A DNA stretch of 64,000 nucleotides from Actinomadura sp. WMMA1423 (GCF_006547145.1 NZ_CP041244.1:5022001-5086000), one strand, 5' to 3'; shown: positions 7,938-16,622, counted from the stretch's first letter. Numbers and translations are program-made. The notes: generated by a model from the sequence alone, not told the origin.

Positions 7938-10094
7938 ATGAGCGGAGAGCGCGAGGTCGATTGGGCCGCGAAAAGGTACAGCGTCGAAAACCTCGAGTGT
8001 CTCGCCCTCATCAGCATGCTGTTCGGCGTCTGGCTGCTGATGGTCTCGACCTTCGCCTTCATCGGCGTGGCCGGGGAAATCGCGGCCACCCGGCGCGCGG
8101 AGCGGGGCGAGGGCGTCCCCGGCACGTTCACCGCGCTGTCGCAGACGTGCTCACGAGGTGAATGTTCCTGGAGCGGCACGTTCACGAGCGCCAGCCTCCC
8201 CGGGTACATCGTCGAGGATGTTGACCTGAGAGGGCGCGGCGATCGTCCCATTTACGCCGGGAGCACGTTTCCCGCTCGCGACGTCGGTTCAGTGTGGTTC
8301 GTCCAGATGGAGGGCGGGCCGCCGGAGTGGGGGGTACCCGGCGGCATCGGGCTGCTCGCCGCTGTCACCGGAGTCGCCGGTGTGGGGTTCAACGCCGCGG
8401 TGCTGTGGGGCGTTCACGGGACCCGGGCTCCTCGCGCGGCGCGCAGGCGGCAGGCAGGGGAACGCGGTGGCTTCACACTGCGCGCCCTTGTCGACCGGGA
8501 CCGGTGGGGCTGGTCGGCGCGGCCCGGCTCCTCCACGGTCAGGGTGAAGATCGCCAGGTCCAAGGGCCGGACCCTGGGCGGGGTGGCCGGCCTCCTGTCG
8601 CTGGTGGCGTCGCTGCTGCTGTTCGGCCTGGTCTGGGTGGTGTTCAACGGGAAGATCACCTGGGCCGAGCAGGTCGCGGCCTCGTGGGTGCTGCTGTTCG
8701 CGCTCGTCCTCGTGGGCGTCGCGGTCCAGACGCTCCGGCTGATGCTGGTACGGCCCCGGATGTGGGTGACCGACGATGAGATCGTCATCTGGGACGCGGT
8801 GCTGCTGTGGAGGGTGCTGCGGATCCCGCGCACCGCGATCGCAGGGGTCCGCTACGGTGACGAGCCGCGGCGGCAGGTCAAGGGGGGCGTGGCCCACCTG
8901 ACGCCGTTCCGGGAAGAACTCAACCTCGTCCTGCGGATGCGGGACGACCTCTCTCTTCCCGCGCGCCGGCTGCGGTGGGGGAACTGGTTCTGGGTCGTGT
9001 TGATTCTCAAGGACCTGGACCCGAAGAGGGGCATGCCTCAGCGGGGGCGTCCGGTCCGCTGGTTGTGCCTTCGGGTGAAGGAACCGCGCAGGGTGGCCAT
9101 CGACCTCGACCGCTGGCTGGGGAAGGGCGAGAAGCTCTCGCCGTCGGAGTTCGCGTCGGTCGATCACTCCCATTACGGCACGGTCCGCACGCACCGCGGC
9201 GCCGGTGGCGCACGCGTCAAGATCAGGGGCCCGCTTCCCCAGCCGGTGCTGGCCGAGTTCGTGAACGAGGGACCGGGAACGCTGCGGGCATTGCTTCGAC
9301 GTACCGAGTTCAGCCGGGGAGCCCAGGTCATGGCGTGCGGTCCCGGCTCCCCGCCCGCCATGACCGTCCTGGACGACCGGCTGGTATCCGACAAAGCACT
9401 CACGAAGCGGTTCCTGTACGTCGAGTCCGACGGGCGGTGGACCGTCACGATCAGCGGACCGGACCGCGCTCGCGAATTCACCGAGTCGGTCACGGGCAGC
9501 GGGCCCGACGTGCTCAGCTACCAGGGGCCGCCTGGAATCGCCGTCGTGTCATGCCCGGACGGACAGTTCCACCAGGTCCACCTGCACGGACCCAACCTGG
9601 ACGCCCTCCACGGCTGCGATCCCGTCGTGTCCACCGCCGCGCTCAACCCGCTGCCGGATGACGACTCCCCGCCCAACTGGAGCACGTTCGCCGTTCCGGC
9701 GCAGGCGGTGCTACGGGTGAGGGCCGCCGACGCGCACTGGCAGATCGACGTGACGCCCCTGGACCAGGCAGACGTGGACGCCCCCGCCCAAGCCGCGGAA
9801 GAGGGCACCGTCCCCGTGCCGCCCACCGGCCGCGTCCGCCCCTTCGAGCACTCGATCGCGGGTGACCGGACCGCAGTGGTCCGCTACCTGGGACCTCCAG
9901 GAACTGTGCTGTTCCGCAGCGGAGACGTCTTCGGCCTCCTGCACCTCGACGCCACCCTGACCCCGATCCGGACACTCGCCCTCCCGGACGGCGACACGGA
10001 AATCCAGCTCCGCCCCCAGACGCTCCTCCAGGTCACCGGAGGCCGCGGCACCTGGTCCCTGCAAGAGGCGCACAACCTCTACTCGTCGGGCTGA
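7938..10094 (+). CDS. Large membrane protein with C-terminal beta-type repeats, unknown
   Basis: ATG 7938 follows GGGAGCGGGG. The 718-residue protein has a hydrophobic helix at about 22-45, a stretch of roughly 85 residues with a Cys pair (TCSRGECSWSG) likely outside, and a helix near 132-155. Two more helices follow at about 212-235 and 245-268. Next comes a PH-like/YdbT-like stretch (VTDDEIVIWDAVLLWRVLRI) near residues 278-300. The C-terminal 300 residues are soluble and contain three related segments of about 90 residues, each with a GPG/GPPG turn and ending in a W-x-(V/I/L) strand (RWTVTISG, HWQIDVTP, TWSLQEAH). No enzyme motif is visible. I do not recognise a family. It is transcribed alone, downstream of the DUF397 gene. 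Confidence 0.8.
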   Translation: MSGEREVDWAAKRYSVENLECLALISMLFGVWLLMVSTFAFIGVAGEIAATRRAERGEGVPGTFTALSQTCSRGECSWSGTFTSASLPGYIVEDVDLRGRGDRPIYAGSTFPARDVGSVWFVQMEGGPPEWGVPGGIGLLAAVTGVAGVGFNAAVLWGVHGTRAPRAARRRQAGERGGFTLRALVDRDRWGWSARPGSSTVRVKIARSKGRTLGGVAGLLSLVASLLLFGLVWVVFNGKITWAEQVAASWVLLFALVLVGVAVQTLRLMLVRPRMWVTDDEIVIWDAVLLWRVLRIPRTAIAGVRYGDEPRRQVKGGVAHLTPFREELNLVLRMRDDLSLPARRLRWGNWFWVVLILKDLDPKRGMPQRGRPVRWLCLRVKEPRRVAIDLDRWLGKGEKLSPSEFASVDHSHYGTVRTHRGAGGARVKIRGPLPQPVLAEFVNEGPGTLRALLRRTEFSRGAQVMACGPGSPPAMTVLDDRLVSDKALTKRFLYVESDGRWTVTISGPDRAREFTESVTGSGPDVLSYQGPPGIAVVSCPDGQFHQVHLHGPNLDALHGCDPVVSTAALNPLPDDDSPPNWSTFAVPAQAVLRVRAADAHWQIDVTPLDQADVDAPAQAAEEGTVPVPPTGRVRPFEHSIAGDRTAVVRYLGPPGTVLFRSGDVFGLLHLDATLTPIRTLALPDGDTEIQLRPQTLLQVTGGRGTWSLQEAHNLYSSG

Positions 10095-10356
10095 TCCGTC
10101 GAGAACGGCACCTCAGGCGGTCCGAGCGGCGGGACGATTCGCAGGTTTTCTTACGGAAAGCGGCTTTCTGGATCTTTCCGGACGCGGTCCGGGCGAGGTC
10201 CGGCATGTCCCGTCGGTGTTCTCCCGGGGGGCTTGTCCCCCGTGCGAGCTACCGGGAGGTGTCCACTGCGTGGTGAAGATCTGGATGGGGGTGGATTCAT
10301 AGCGTTTCGGGCGAAGCCGCGGCGGTTCAGGCCGCGAAATCCCCGAAGGAGTCGCC

Positions 10357-11190
10357 ATGCGATTGGTGAAGCAGCTCGTGGTCGTCGCGGTGGTCGCGGC
10401 CGCCGGTGGTGCGGGTGTCAGCGCCGTGCAGTGGAACCCGTTCCTCACGCTCGTCCTCGGTGCCGCGACGGCGGTACTCAGCCTGTTCGCGTACCGGTGG
10501 GTAGTGCGGCGGACCGAGCGCCGCGAGCCGGGGGAGCTGGCGTGGGAGGGCGCGGGCGGTGCCGTCACCCGCGGGATGCTGATCGGTTTCGCGATGTTCG
10601 CCGCCGTCATCGTGAACATCGCCTTCCTCGGCGACTACCGGATCGACGGCTTCGGCTCCGCGAGCGGCCCGATCGCGCTCCTCGGCTTCATGGCCGCCGC
10701 GGCGGTGACGGAGGAGGTGATGTTCCGCGGCGTCCTGTTCCGGATCATCGAGGAGCGCACCGGCAGCTGGGCGGCGCTGGCGCTGACCGGCCTGGTGTTC
10801 GGCCTGGTGCACCTGCCCAACGAGAACGCCACCCTGTGGAGCGCGCTCGCCATCGCCATCGAGGCCGGCGGCATGCTCGCCGCCGCCTACATCGCCACCC
10901 GCAACCTCTGGGTGCCGATCGGCCTGCACTTCGCCTGGAACTTCGCCGGGGGCGGCGTCTTCGGCACCGAGGTCTCCGGCAAGGACGCCCCGGACGGGCT
11001 GCTCGACGGCGTGACCTCGGGCCCGACCGCGATCAGCGGCGGCGCGTTCGGACCGGAGGCGAGCCTGTACGCGGTCGGCGCCGGCGCGGCCCTGACGGTC
11101 GCGTTCATGTGGCTGGCGCGCAGGCGCGGCACCATCGTCCACCGGGGCGGGGCCTCCCGGGCCGCCGAGACCGCTACGCTCGCCCAGTGA
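10357..11190 (+). CDS. CPBP-family intramembrane glutamic protease
   Basis: ATG 10357 follows AAGGAG. The 277-residue protein has about seven membrane segments and the conserved CPBP/Abi motifs: TEEVMFRGVLFRI (EExxxR, near residue 118), FGLVHLPN (FxxxH) and HFAWNFAGG (HxxxN). These match the Rce1-like glutamic protease active site. Bacterial members have been tied to membrane protein processing, peptide-toxin self-protection and protein sorting. The stop codon overlaps the GTG start of the following histidine kinase (GTGA), so protease and sensor should be co-translated. That makes a role in envelope sensing or signal processing plausible, though not shown. Confidence 0.9.
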   Translation: MRLVKQLVVVAVVAAAGGAGVSAVQWNPFLTLVLGAATAVLSLFAYRWVVRRTERREPGELAWEGAGGAVTRGMLIGFAMFAAVIVNIAFLGDYRIDGFGSASGPIALLGFMAAAAVTEEVMFRGVLFRIIEERTGSWAALALTGLVFGLVHLPNENATLWSALAIAIEAGGMLAAAYIATRNLWVPIGLHFAWNFAGGGVFGTEVSGKDAPDGLLDGVTSGPTAISGGAFGPEASLYAVGAGAALTVAFMWLARRRGTIVHRGGASRAAETATLAQ

Positions 11191-12341
11191 TCGACATCCG
11201 GCGGGCCGCGGAGGTGTGGCGGCGGCTGGACGAGACGGTGCGGGACCTCCCGCTGCCGCTGCTGCTGGCCGCCGGGTCGCTCGTCCCGGCGCTGCGGACC
11301 CACGGGACGCAGCTCGGCGATCTGCCCGCCCGCCCGTTCGACGCGCTGGCCGTCCCGGTGGTCCTGCTCACCTGCCTCCCGCTCGCCGTGCGCCGGCGCA
11401 GGCCGGCCCTTTGCCTCGTCCTCGTGTCGCTCGGGTTCGCCGCCGACCAGCTCCGCGCCTACCACTCGTTCGCGGGCAGTGCCCTGGCGTTCGCGCTGGT
11501 GAGCGCGGGTGCCCATCTGGAGCGGCGCCGGTACGCCGTCGCGGCCGGTCTCTCGGCGGGGTACGTGGCGCTGGCGGTCGCGCTCGACCGGATCGGCTCC
11601 CCCGAGCACCTGGACGGCTTCGTCACGTTCTACCTGGTGACCGTCTTCGCGTGGGGCGTCGGAGCGTGGCTGCGCTCCACCCGGGCCGTCGAGGCGGAAC
11701 GCCGCCGGCGCGTCGCCGAGGCCACCCGCGCGGCCGAACGCACCCGCATCGCCAGGGAGCTGCACGACGTCGTGACCCACCACGTGACGGCGATGGTCGT
11801 CCAGGCGGAGGCGGCGCGGTACCTGACCGCCGCCCCCGACCGCCTGGACGAGACCCTGAGCGCGGTCACCGACACCGGCCGCCGGGCCATCACCGACCTG
11901 CGGCACCTGCTCGACCTGCTCAATCCCGACCACGGAGCCGACGCCAGGATGCCGTCCGTCGCCGAGCTCCCCGCGCTCGTGGAGAGGACGCGCCGGGCCG
12001 GGCAGCCGATCGAGTTCAGCTCGGCGGGCGAGCCGGCGGAGTCGGCCGGAAGCGCCGAGTTCGTGGCGTACCGGGTCGTCCAGGAGTCCCTGACGAACGC
12101 CCTCAAATACGCCCATGGCAGCCGTACCGTGGTGCGGGTGCACTACCGCGACAGGGAGATCAGCGTGGAGGTCGGCAACGACGCCTCCGGCTCGGCGGCC
12201 GCGTCCCCCGGCGGGAGCGGCCGGGGCCTGGCCGGGCTCCGCGACCGGGTCGGCGCCCTGGGCGGCGACTTCACCGCGGACCCGCGGCCGGACGGCGGCT
12301 TCGTCGTGCGGGCCCGCATCCCCTCCGGGAGCCCTTCGTGA
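11187..12341 (+). CDS. Sensor histidine kinase, NarL/DesK type
   Basis: I place the start at GTG 11187, overlapping the CPBP stop; the frame is open further upstream but that part is a shadow. The product has about 384 residues. The first 170 contain four to five hydrophobic helices with short loops, so the sensor is probably membrane-embedded. The dimerisation/phosphoacceptor motif RELHDVVTHHV (His near 191) is of the HisKA_3 class. The ATPase has N-box VVQESLTNALKYA and glycine box GRGLAGLRDRVGALGG. The stop overlaps the GTG start of the response regulator. It should phosphorylate that regulator. The context of cell-wall genes suggests an envelope signal, which is inference. Confidence 0.92.
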   Translation: MIDIRRAAEVWRRLDETVRDLPLPLLLAAGSLVPALRTHGTQLGDLPARPFDALAVPVVLLTCLPLAVRRRRPALCLVLVSLGFAADQLRAYHSFAGSALAFALVSAGAHLERRRYAVAAGLSAGYVALAVALDRIGSPEHLDGFVTFYLVTVFAWGVGAWLRSTRAVEAERRRRVAEATRAAERTRIARELHDVVTHHVTAMVVQAEAARYLTAAPDRLDETLSAVTDTGRRAITDLRHLLDLLNPDHGADARMPSVAELPALVERTRRAGQPIEFSSAGEPAESAGSAEFVAYRVVQESLTNALKYAHGSRTVVRVHYRDREISVEVGNDASGSAAASPGGSGRGLAGLRDRVGALGGDFTADPRPDGGFVVRARIPSGSPS

Positions 12342-12997
12342 GCACCCCGGTCCGGGTACTGGTCGCCGACGACCAGGCGCTGATCCGCACCGGATTCGCG
12401 ACGATCATCGACGCGCAGCCCGACCTGGAGGTGGTGGGCGAGTGCGGTGACGGCCGCGCCGCCGTCGACCTCGCCCGCCGCCTCGTCCCGGACATGGTGG
12501 TGATGGACGTCCGGATGCCGGTCCTCGACGGCATCGAGGCGACCCGGCTGCTGGCCGGCGCCGGGGTGGCCGACCCGGTCAAGGTGCTCGTGGTCACCAC
12601 GTTCAACCTGGACGAGTACGTCTACCAGGCGCTGCGCGCGGGGGCGAGCGGCTTCCTGCTCAAGGACGCCCCGCCGGCGCAGCTGCTGCACGGCATCCGG
12701 ACCGTCGCGGCGGGCGCCGCGCTGCTGGCGCCCGAGGTGACGCGGCAGCTCGTCGGACGGTACGCGGCGCGGATCCGTCCCACCGAGGACGCACCGGCCG
12801 ACGCCGCGCTGACGCCCCGCGAGATGGAGGTGCTGCGCCTCATCGCCGACGGGCTGTCCAACAGCGAGATCGCCGCGACCCTCGTGCTCAGCCAGGAAAC
12901 CGTCAAGACGTACGTCTCGCGCATCCTCACCAAGCTCGACCTGCGCGACCGCGTGCAGGCGGTGGTCTACGCCTACCGCCGGGGCCTGGTGACCTGA
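12338..12997 (+). CDS. Response regulator, NarL/LuxR family
   Basis: GTG 12338 overlaps the kinase stop. The 219-residue protein has a receiver domain (VADDQALIRTGF; phospho-Asp in VVMDVRMPVLDG near residue 55; TTFNLDEYVYQAL; KDAPP) and a C-terminal LuxR helix-turn-helix (LTPREMEVLRLIADGLSNSE, then TVKTYVSRILTKLDLRDR). It is the cognate regulator of the kinase at 11187. A 100-bp AT-richer gap follows before the VanY-like gene and is the natural place for its target promoter. This is the usual arrangement for systems regulating cell-wall peptidases, though the target is inferred from position only. Confidence 0.93.
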   Translation: MSTPVRVLVADDQALIRTGFATIIDAQPDLEVVGECGDGRAAVDLARRLVPDMVVMDVRMPVLDGIEATRLLAGAGVADPVKVLVVTTFNLDEYVYQALRAGASGFLLKDAPPAQLLHGIRTVAAGAALLAPEVTRQLVGRYAARIRPTEDAPADAALTPREMEVLRLIADGLSNSEIAATLVLSQETVKTYVSRILTKLDLRDRVQAVVYAYRRGLVT

Positions 12998-13096
12998 ACC
13001 GGGCGGCCTGCGGTGCTCGCCGGAGCGCTTTCTTATCGTCGGCATATCGAAAACCGCATACGGGCCGGCAACGCCCCGCCGCCTTGACTGGCGGGT

Positions 13097-13771
13097 ATGA
13101 ACGGGATTCCACCACCGGCGCGCAGTACGGCCCGCCGGATTCGCCGGCTCTTCGCCCTGGGGCTGGTGGTCGCCGTGGCGGCCATCGCCGCGGCCCTCGG
13201 CCACCGGTCGCAGACCGCCTCCACCTCCTCGCCGGGACCGGTCCTGGACTCCCCGGCCTGGTCGTCCTCGCCCCCGCGTCCCCCGAAGGCTCCGCGCGAG
13301 AAGCACCGCGGTGCGGTCGGCGGCGCCGACGGCGTCGTCCCGGACGGCGTGACGGTCTTCGACGACGAGGCTCCGGCCGTGAACAAGCTCAATCCCGACC
13401 TGCTCAAAGCCCTCCGCCAGGCCGCGAGGAACGCCGCGGGCGACGGGCTCGAGTTCTACGTCAACAGCGGCTGGCGTTCCCCGGCGTACCAGGAACGGCT
13501 GCTTCGCGACGCGGTCTCCAAGTACGGGTCGGAGGCAGCGGCCGCCCGATGGGTGGCCACCCCGGCGACGTCCCCCCACGTGTCGGGGGACGCAATCGAC
13601 ATCGGCCACACCGACGCGGCGGCGTGGCTGTCCAGGAACGGCGCCCGGTTCGGGCTGTGCCAGATCTACCGGAACGAACCCTGGCACTACGAACTGCGCA
13701 CCGGCGCGATCGATGGCGGGTGCCCGCGCATGTACGCCGACCCCACCCAGGACCCGAGGATGCGGCGATGA
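13097..13771 (+). CDS. VanY-like D,D-carboxypeptidase (M15), membrane-anchored
   Basis: The product has 224 residues. An N-terminal hydrophobic helix (about 17-35) anchors or exports it and a Ser/Pro-rich linker follows. The M15 zinc peptidase domain has SGWRSPAYQE, the zinc motif SPHVSGDAIDIGH (SxHxxGxAxD) and the last ligand EPWHYEL. These are the residues of VanY/VanXY D-Ala-D-Ala peptidases, including the VanYn type described from glycopeptide-producing Nonomuraea. It should trim D-Ala from peptidoglycan stems outside the membrane. Its stop overlaps the ATG of the VanJ-like gene, and a two-component system sits directly upstream. Hydrolysis of D-Ala-D-Ala rather than another peptide is inferred from motif and context. 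Confidence 0.85.
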   Translation: MNGIPPPARSTARRIRRLFALGLVVAVAAIAAALGHRSQTASTSSPGPVLDSPAWSSSPPRPPKAPREKHRGAVGGADGVVPDGVTVFDDEAPAVNKLNPDLLKALRQAARNAAGDGLEFYVNSGWRSPAYQERLLRDAVSKYGSEAAAARWVATPATSPHVSGDAIDIGHTDAAAWLSRNGARFGLCQIYRNEPWHYELRTGAIDGGCPRMYADPTQDPRMRR

Positions 13772-14874
13772 CCGGCGGCGAGCGAGGACGGACGATGGCT
13801 CAGGTGGACATGTTGGAGAGCGGGCGGAGCGCCGCCGACCGCCAGGACACCGGTTCCGGCGGCCGGCGCGCCGGAGTCGGCCGGGCGATCCGCGCCGGAT
13901 CCCGGCCGGAGCCCTGGAAGCGCGGCCCGGTCTTCGCGGCGCTGGCGCTCCTGCTGGGGCTGTCCATGCTGCTGCACGCGCAGATCCCGAACGGGATCGG
14001 GAACCTCGGCAGCCTGGTGGAGACCTGCCTGCCGTGGTTCGGCCTGTTCGTCCCGGTGCTGCTGGCCGGCGCGATCTGGCGCCGCTCCGCCTCCGCGACG
14101 GTCGCTCTGCTGCTGCCGGTCGTGGTGTGGCTGAACCACTTCGGCGGGCTGCTCGGCGACAAGGCACAGGCGGGCGACGAGATCACCGTGGCCAGTCACA
14201 ACGTCGGCGCCGACAACCCCGACCCGGCCGGCACCGCCCGTGCCCTGATCGCCTCCGAGGCGGACGTCCTGGCCCTGGAGGAGCTGTCCCAGCAGGCCAA
14301 GGGCACCTACGAGAAGGAGCTCGCCGAGGCGTACCAGTACCACGCGGTGGCGGGCACGGTGGGGCTGTGGAGCAGACTGCCGCTTTCGGAGATCCGTCCG
14401 GTCGACATCAAGACGGACGCCGGACCGCTGGGGGCGGCCAAATCGGCTGACGTCAAGATGCCCTACAACCGGGCATTGCGCGCGACCGTGGCCACTGAGC
14501 ACGGGCCGCTGGCGGTGTACGTGGCCCATCTGGGGTCCGTACGCGTGAATCCCAGGACGGGCTTCTGGACGGTCCACCGCGACAGGGGAGCGCAGGCGCT
14601 CGCCGAGGCGCTCGCCGCCGAGCGGAACGGGCGGGTGGTGCTGCTCGGCGACCTGAACGGCACCACGGACGACCGCGCGTTCGACGGCATCAACTCGCGG
14701 ATGCGCTCCGCCCAGGCCGTCGCCGGGGACGGCTTCGGCTTCACCTGGCCCGCGAAGTTCCCGGTGGTGCGGATCGACCAGATCATGGTCAGGGGCGTGG
14801 AGCCGAAGAGCGCGTGGGTGCTGCCCGCGACGGGAAGCGACCACCGGCCGGTGGCGGCCGGGATCAGCTGGTGA
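13768..14874 (+). CDS. VanJ/StaP-like membrane EEP phosphatase
   Basis: ATG 13768 overlaps the VanY-like stop (ATGA); ATG 13795 also has a ribosome site and may be the true start. The product has about 368 residues. Three hydrophobic helices (roughly 52-70, 80-100, 105-122) are followed by an endonuclease/exonuclease/phosphatase fold: ITVASHNVGADNPDP, catalytic Glu in VLALEEL, GDLNGTTDD and GSDHRPV. This three-helix plus external EEP layout is that of VanJ of Streptomyces coelicolor and StaP, which give teicoplanin resistance and probably act on undecaprenyl-type lipid phosphates. Coupling to a VanY-like peptidase and a two-component system strengthens the call. It could instead be a more general lipid-phosphate hydrolase. 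Confidence 0.8.
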   Translation: MTGGERGRTMAQVDMLESGRSAADRQDTGSGGRRAGVGRAIRAGSRPEPWKRGPVFAALALLLGLSMLLHAQIPNGIGNLGSLVETCLPWFGLFVPVLLAGAIWRRSASATVALLLPVVVWLNHFGGLLGDKAQAGDEITVASHNVGADNPDPAGTARALIASEADVLALEELSQQAKGTYEKELAEAYQYHAVAGTVGLWSRLPLSEIRPVDIKTDAGPLGAAKSADVKMPYNRALRATVATEHGPLAVYVAHLGSVRVNPRTGFWTVHRDRGAQALAEALAAERNGRVVLLGDLNGTTDDRAFDGINSRMRSAQAVAGDGFGFTWPAKFPVVRIDQIMVRGVEPKSAWVLPATGSDHRPVAAGISW

Positions 14875-14895
14875 GCACCGCGCGGGGGGCGTGCG

Positions 14896-15867
14896 TCAGC
14901 CCCTCGCCCAACGGCGGAGTTTCTCCGGGTTCCGTATCACCCAGATGTGCTTGATCCGGTCGCCCGCGACGTCGAACGCGAACACCGTGACGATTGCGCC
15001 GTCCTGCTGGACCACCAGACCGGGCTGACCGTTGACGGTGCGTTCCAGGAGGGCGACGCCGCCGAGCCTGTGGCGGGCGAGTTCGACCCAGGCGCGGGCG
15101 ATCTGCTCGCCGCCGTCGATGGGTTCCAGGAAGGTCGTGGCAAGGCCGCCGCCGTCCGCGACCGCCTTGGCGTCGGGGTCGAGCAGGCCGATCAGGGCGT
15201 CGATGTCCTTGGCCTCCCAGGCCCGTTTGAACTCCCTGACGATGCCGAGCTGCCGGGCCGCCGGAACCGCGGGGCTCCGGGATTCGCGGACGCGCCGCCG
15301 GGCCGATGAGGCCAGTTGGCGGCAGGCCGCCGGGGTGCGGCCGACGATCTCGGCCACTTCGGCGAAGGGGAGGCGGAAGACGTCGTGCAGGATGAACGCG
15401 ACCCGCTCGGCCGGGGTCATCGAGTCGAGGACGACCAGGAACGCCATCCCGACCGACTCGTCCAGGGTGACCCGGTCGGCCGGGTCGGCGGCCGCGCCGC
15501 CCGGCCGCCCGCCGATCCACTCCGCGCGCTCCGGCAGCGGCTCGGGGAGCCATTCGCCGACATAGGTCTCCCGCCGGGCCCGCGCCGAACCGAGCATGTT
15601 GAGGCAGACGCGGCCGGCGACGGTCGTCAGCCAGGCGCCCGGGGACTCGATGGCGTCCTGCTGCCGCCGCGACATCGCGTACCAGCGGGCGTAGGTCTCC
15701 TGTACGGCGTCCTCGGCCTCGGACAGCGAGCCCAGAAGCCGGTACGCGAGATTGATCAGCTGCCGGCGCTCCCGCATGAGGGCGTCGAGGTTCGGATCGG
15801 GCCGGTCCTCCCCCGGCCCGTGTCGGGTGGTCATGGTGCCGGCGGCCCCCTCGGTCGGTTCTGCCAT
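14896..15867 (-). CDS. ECF sigma factor, SigJ/ECF41-like, with C-terminal SnoaL domain
   Basis: The 323-residue product (ATG 15867; ATG 15834, MTTRHGPGED, is an alternative) has sigma region 2 (LINLAYRLLGSLSEAEDAVQ, ARWYAM) at about 30-95 and region 4 (MTPAERVAFILHDVFRLPFA, then RTPAACRQLASSARRRV) at about 140-200. The last 110 residues form a SnoaL_2-like domain (FKRAWEAKDIDALIGLLDPD). In the ECF41 group this domain controls activity in place of a membrane anti-sigma factor. The usual carboxymuconolactone-decarboxylase-type partner is absent; instead a LUD-domain gene is divergent. A 13-bp inverted repeat lies in the shared upstream region. It is convergent with the VanJ-like gene. Confidence 0.88.
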   Translation of the reverse strand: MAEPTEGAAGTMTTRHGPGEDRPDPNLDALMRERRQLINLAYRLLGSLSEAEDAVQETYARWYAMSRRQQDAIESPGAWLTTVAGRVCLNMLGSARARRETYVGEWLPEPLPERAEWIGGRPGGAAADPADRVTLDESVGMAFLVVLDSMTPAERVAFILHDVFRLPFAEVAEIVGRTPAACRQLASSARRRVRESRSPAVPAARQLGIVREFKRAWEAKDIDALIGLLDPDAKAVADGGGLATTFLEPIDGGEQIARAWVELARHRLGGVALLERTVNGQPGLVVQQDGAIVTVFAFDVAGDRIKHIWVIRNPEKLRRWARG

Positions 15868-15890
15868 CAACGGTTCGACAGGACAGCGCA

Positions 15891-15927
15891 CCGGATTGTG
15901 AGGCCGGTGCGCCGCCTCACAATCCGG
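15891..15927. promoter_or_regulatory. Perfect 13-bp inverted repeat between sigma and LUD genes
   Basis: CCGGATTGTGAGG (15891-15903) and CCTCACAATCCGG (15915-15927) are exact reverse complements with an 11-bp spacer. A second overlapping pair is GCGCACCGG (15886-15894) and CCGGTGCGC (15904-15912). The site lies 24 bp upstream of the sigma ATG and 66 bp upstream of the LUD ATG, so it is either a shared operator or a cruciform/hairpin in both 5' regions. Confidence 0.65.
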
Positions 15928-15992
15928 GGAGCCGCGTTGTCGGACTGCTGAGACGACCACGCCATCCAGTGAACAGGAAGCTCGGAGACACC

Positions 15993-16622
15993 ATGACACT
16001 CTCGATGCCGACGGCACGGTTCGCCGACCCGGTGCCGGCGCAGCGCCTCGACCGGGCGGCCGCCGCGCTGACCGCACGCGGTTTCACCGTCGAGGTCCTC
16101 GACGGCGCCGCCGCCGCACGCACCCGCCTCAAGGCGTTGATACCCGACGGCGCGAGCGTGTTCACCGCGTCCAGCGAGACCCTCCGCCGGTCCGGCATCG
16201 ACGAGGACATCAACGGCAGCGGGCGGTACGACGCCGTAAAACCGCGTGCGCTGGCCATGGACCGCGCCGCCGAGGCGGACGACATCCGGCGGCTGGTCGC
16301 CGTGCCTGACGTCATCGTGGGCAGCGTGCACGCGGTCACCGAGACCGGCTCCCTCGTGGTCGCCTCCGGAAGCGGCACCCAGTTGCCCGGCTACGCGGGC
16401 GGCGCCGGCCGCGCGATCTGGATCGTCGGGGCACAGAAGGTGGTGCCCGACCTGGACACCGCACTGCGACGCGTCGAAGAACACTGCCTCCCCCTGGAAA
16501 GCGCCCGGACCCAGGAGGCCTACGGGTGGCCCAGCCAGGTCAACCGCCTTCTCGTCCTCAACGCGGAACACCAGCCGGGTCGCGGCACAGTCCTCCTACT
16601 CCGCGAACCCATCGGCTTCTGA
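15993..16622 (+). CDS. LUD-domain (LutC/YkgG-like) protein
   Basis: ATG 15993 has GGAG at good spacing and is preferred over GTG 15969. The 209-residue protein is a single LUD domain: GASVFTASSETLRRSGI, DVIVGSVHAVTETGSLVVASGSG, AIWIVGAQKVVPDLDTALRRVEEH. In LutABC this domain belongs to the third subunit of the iron-sulfur lactate-oxidation complex; no lutA or lutB homologue is adjacent. Stand-alone LUD proteins of this type are common in actinobacteria and have no assigned reaction. Divergence from an ECF41-like sigma factor around a palindrome suggests it belongs to that sigma factor's regulon. Confidence 0.82.
   Translation: MTLSMPTARFADPVPAQRLDRAAAALTARGFTVEVLDGAAAARTRLKALIPDGASVFTASSETLRRSGIDEDINGSGRYDAVKPRALAMDRAAEADDIRRLVAVPDVIVGSVHAVTETGSLVVASGSGTQLPGYAGGAGRAIWIVGAQKVVPDLDTALRRVEEHCLPLESARTQEAYGWPSQVNRLLVLNAEHQPGRGTVLLLREPIGF

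Noticed and set aside
10233..11186. Long upstream extension of the histidine kinase frame
   Set aside because: It overlaps the CPBP protease in another frame and encodes Arg-rich nonsense; the kinase starts at GTG 11187.
12143..14167. 674-residue minus-strand ORF across the two-component and VanY-like genes
   Set aside because: All recognisable motifs lie on the plus strand; this frame is low-complexity Arg/Pro/Gly.
10357..14874. A complete vanHAX-type vancomycin resistance cluster
   Set aside because: No D-lactate dehydrogenase, D-Ala-D-Lac ligase or VanX is present; only VanY-like and VanJ-like genes are seen.
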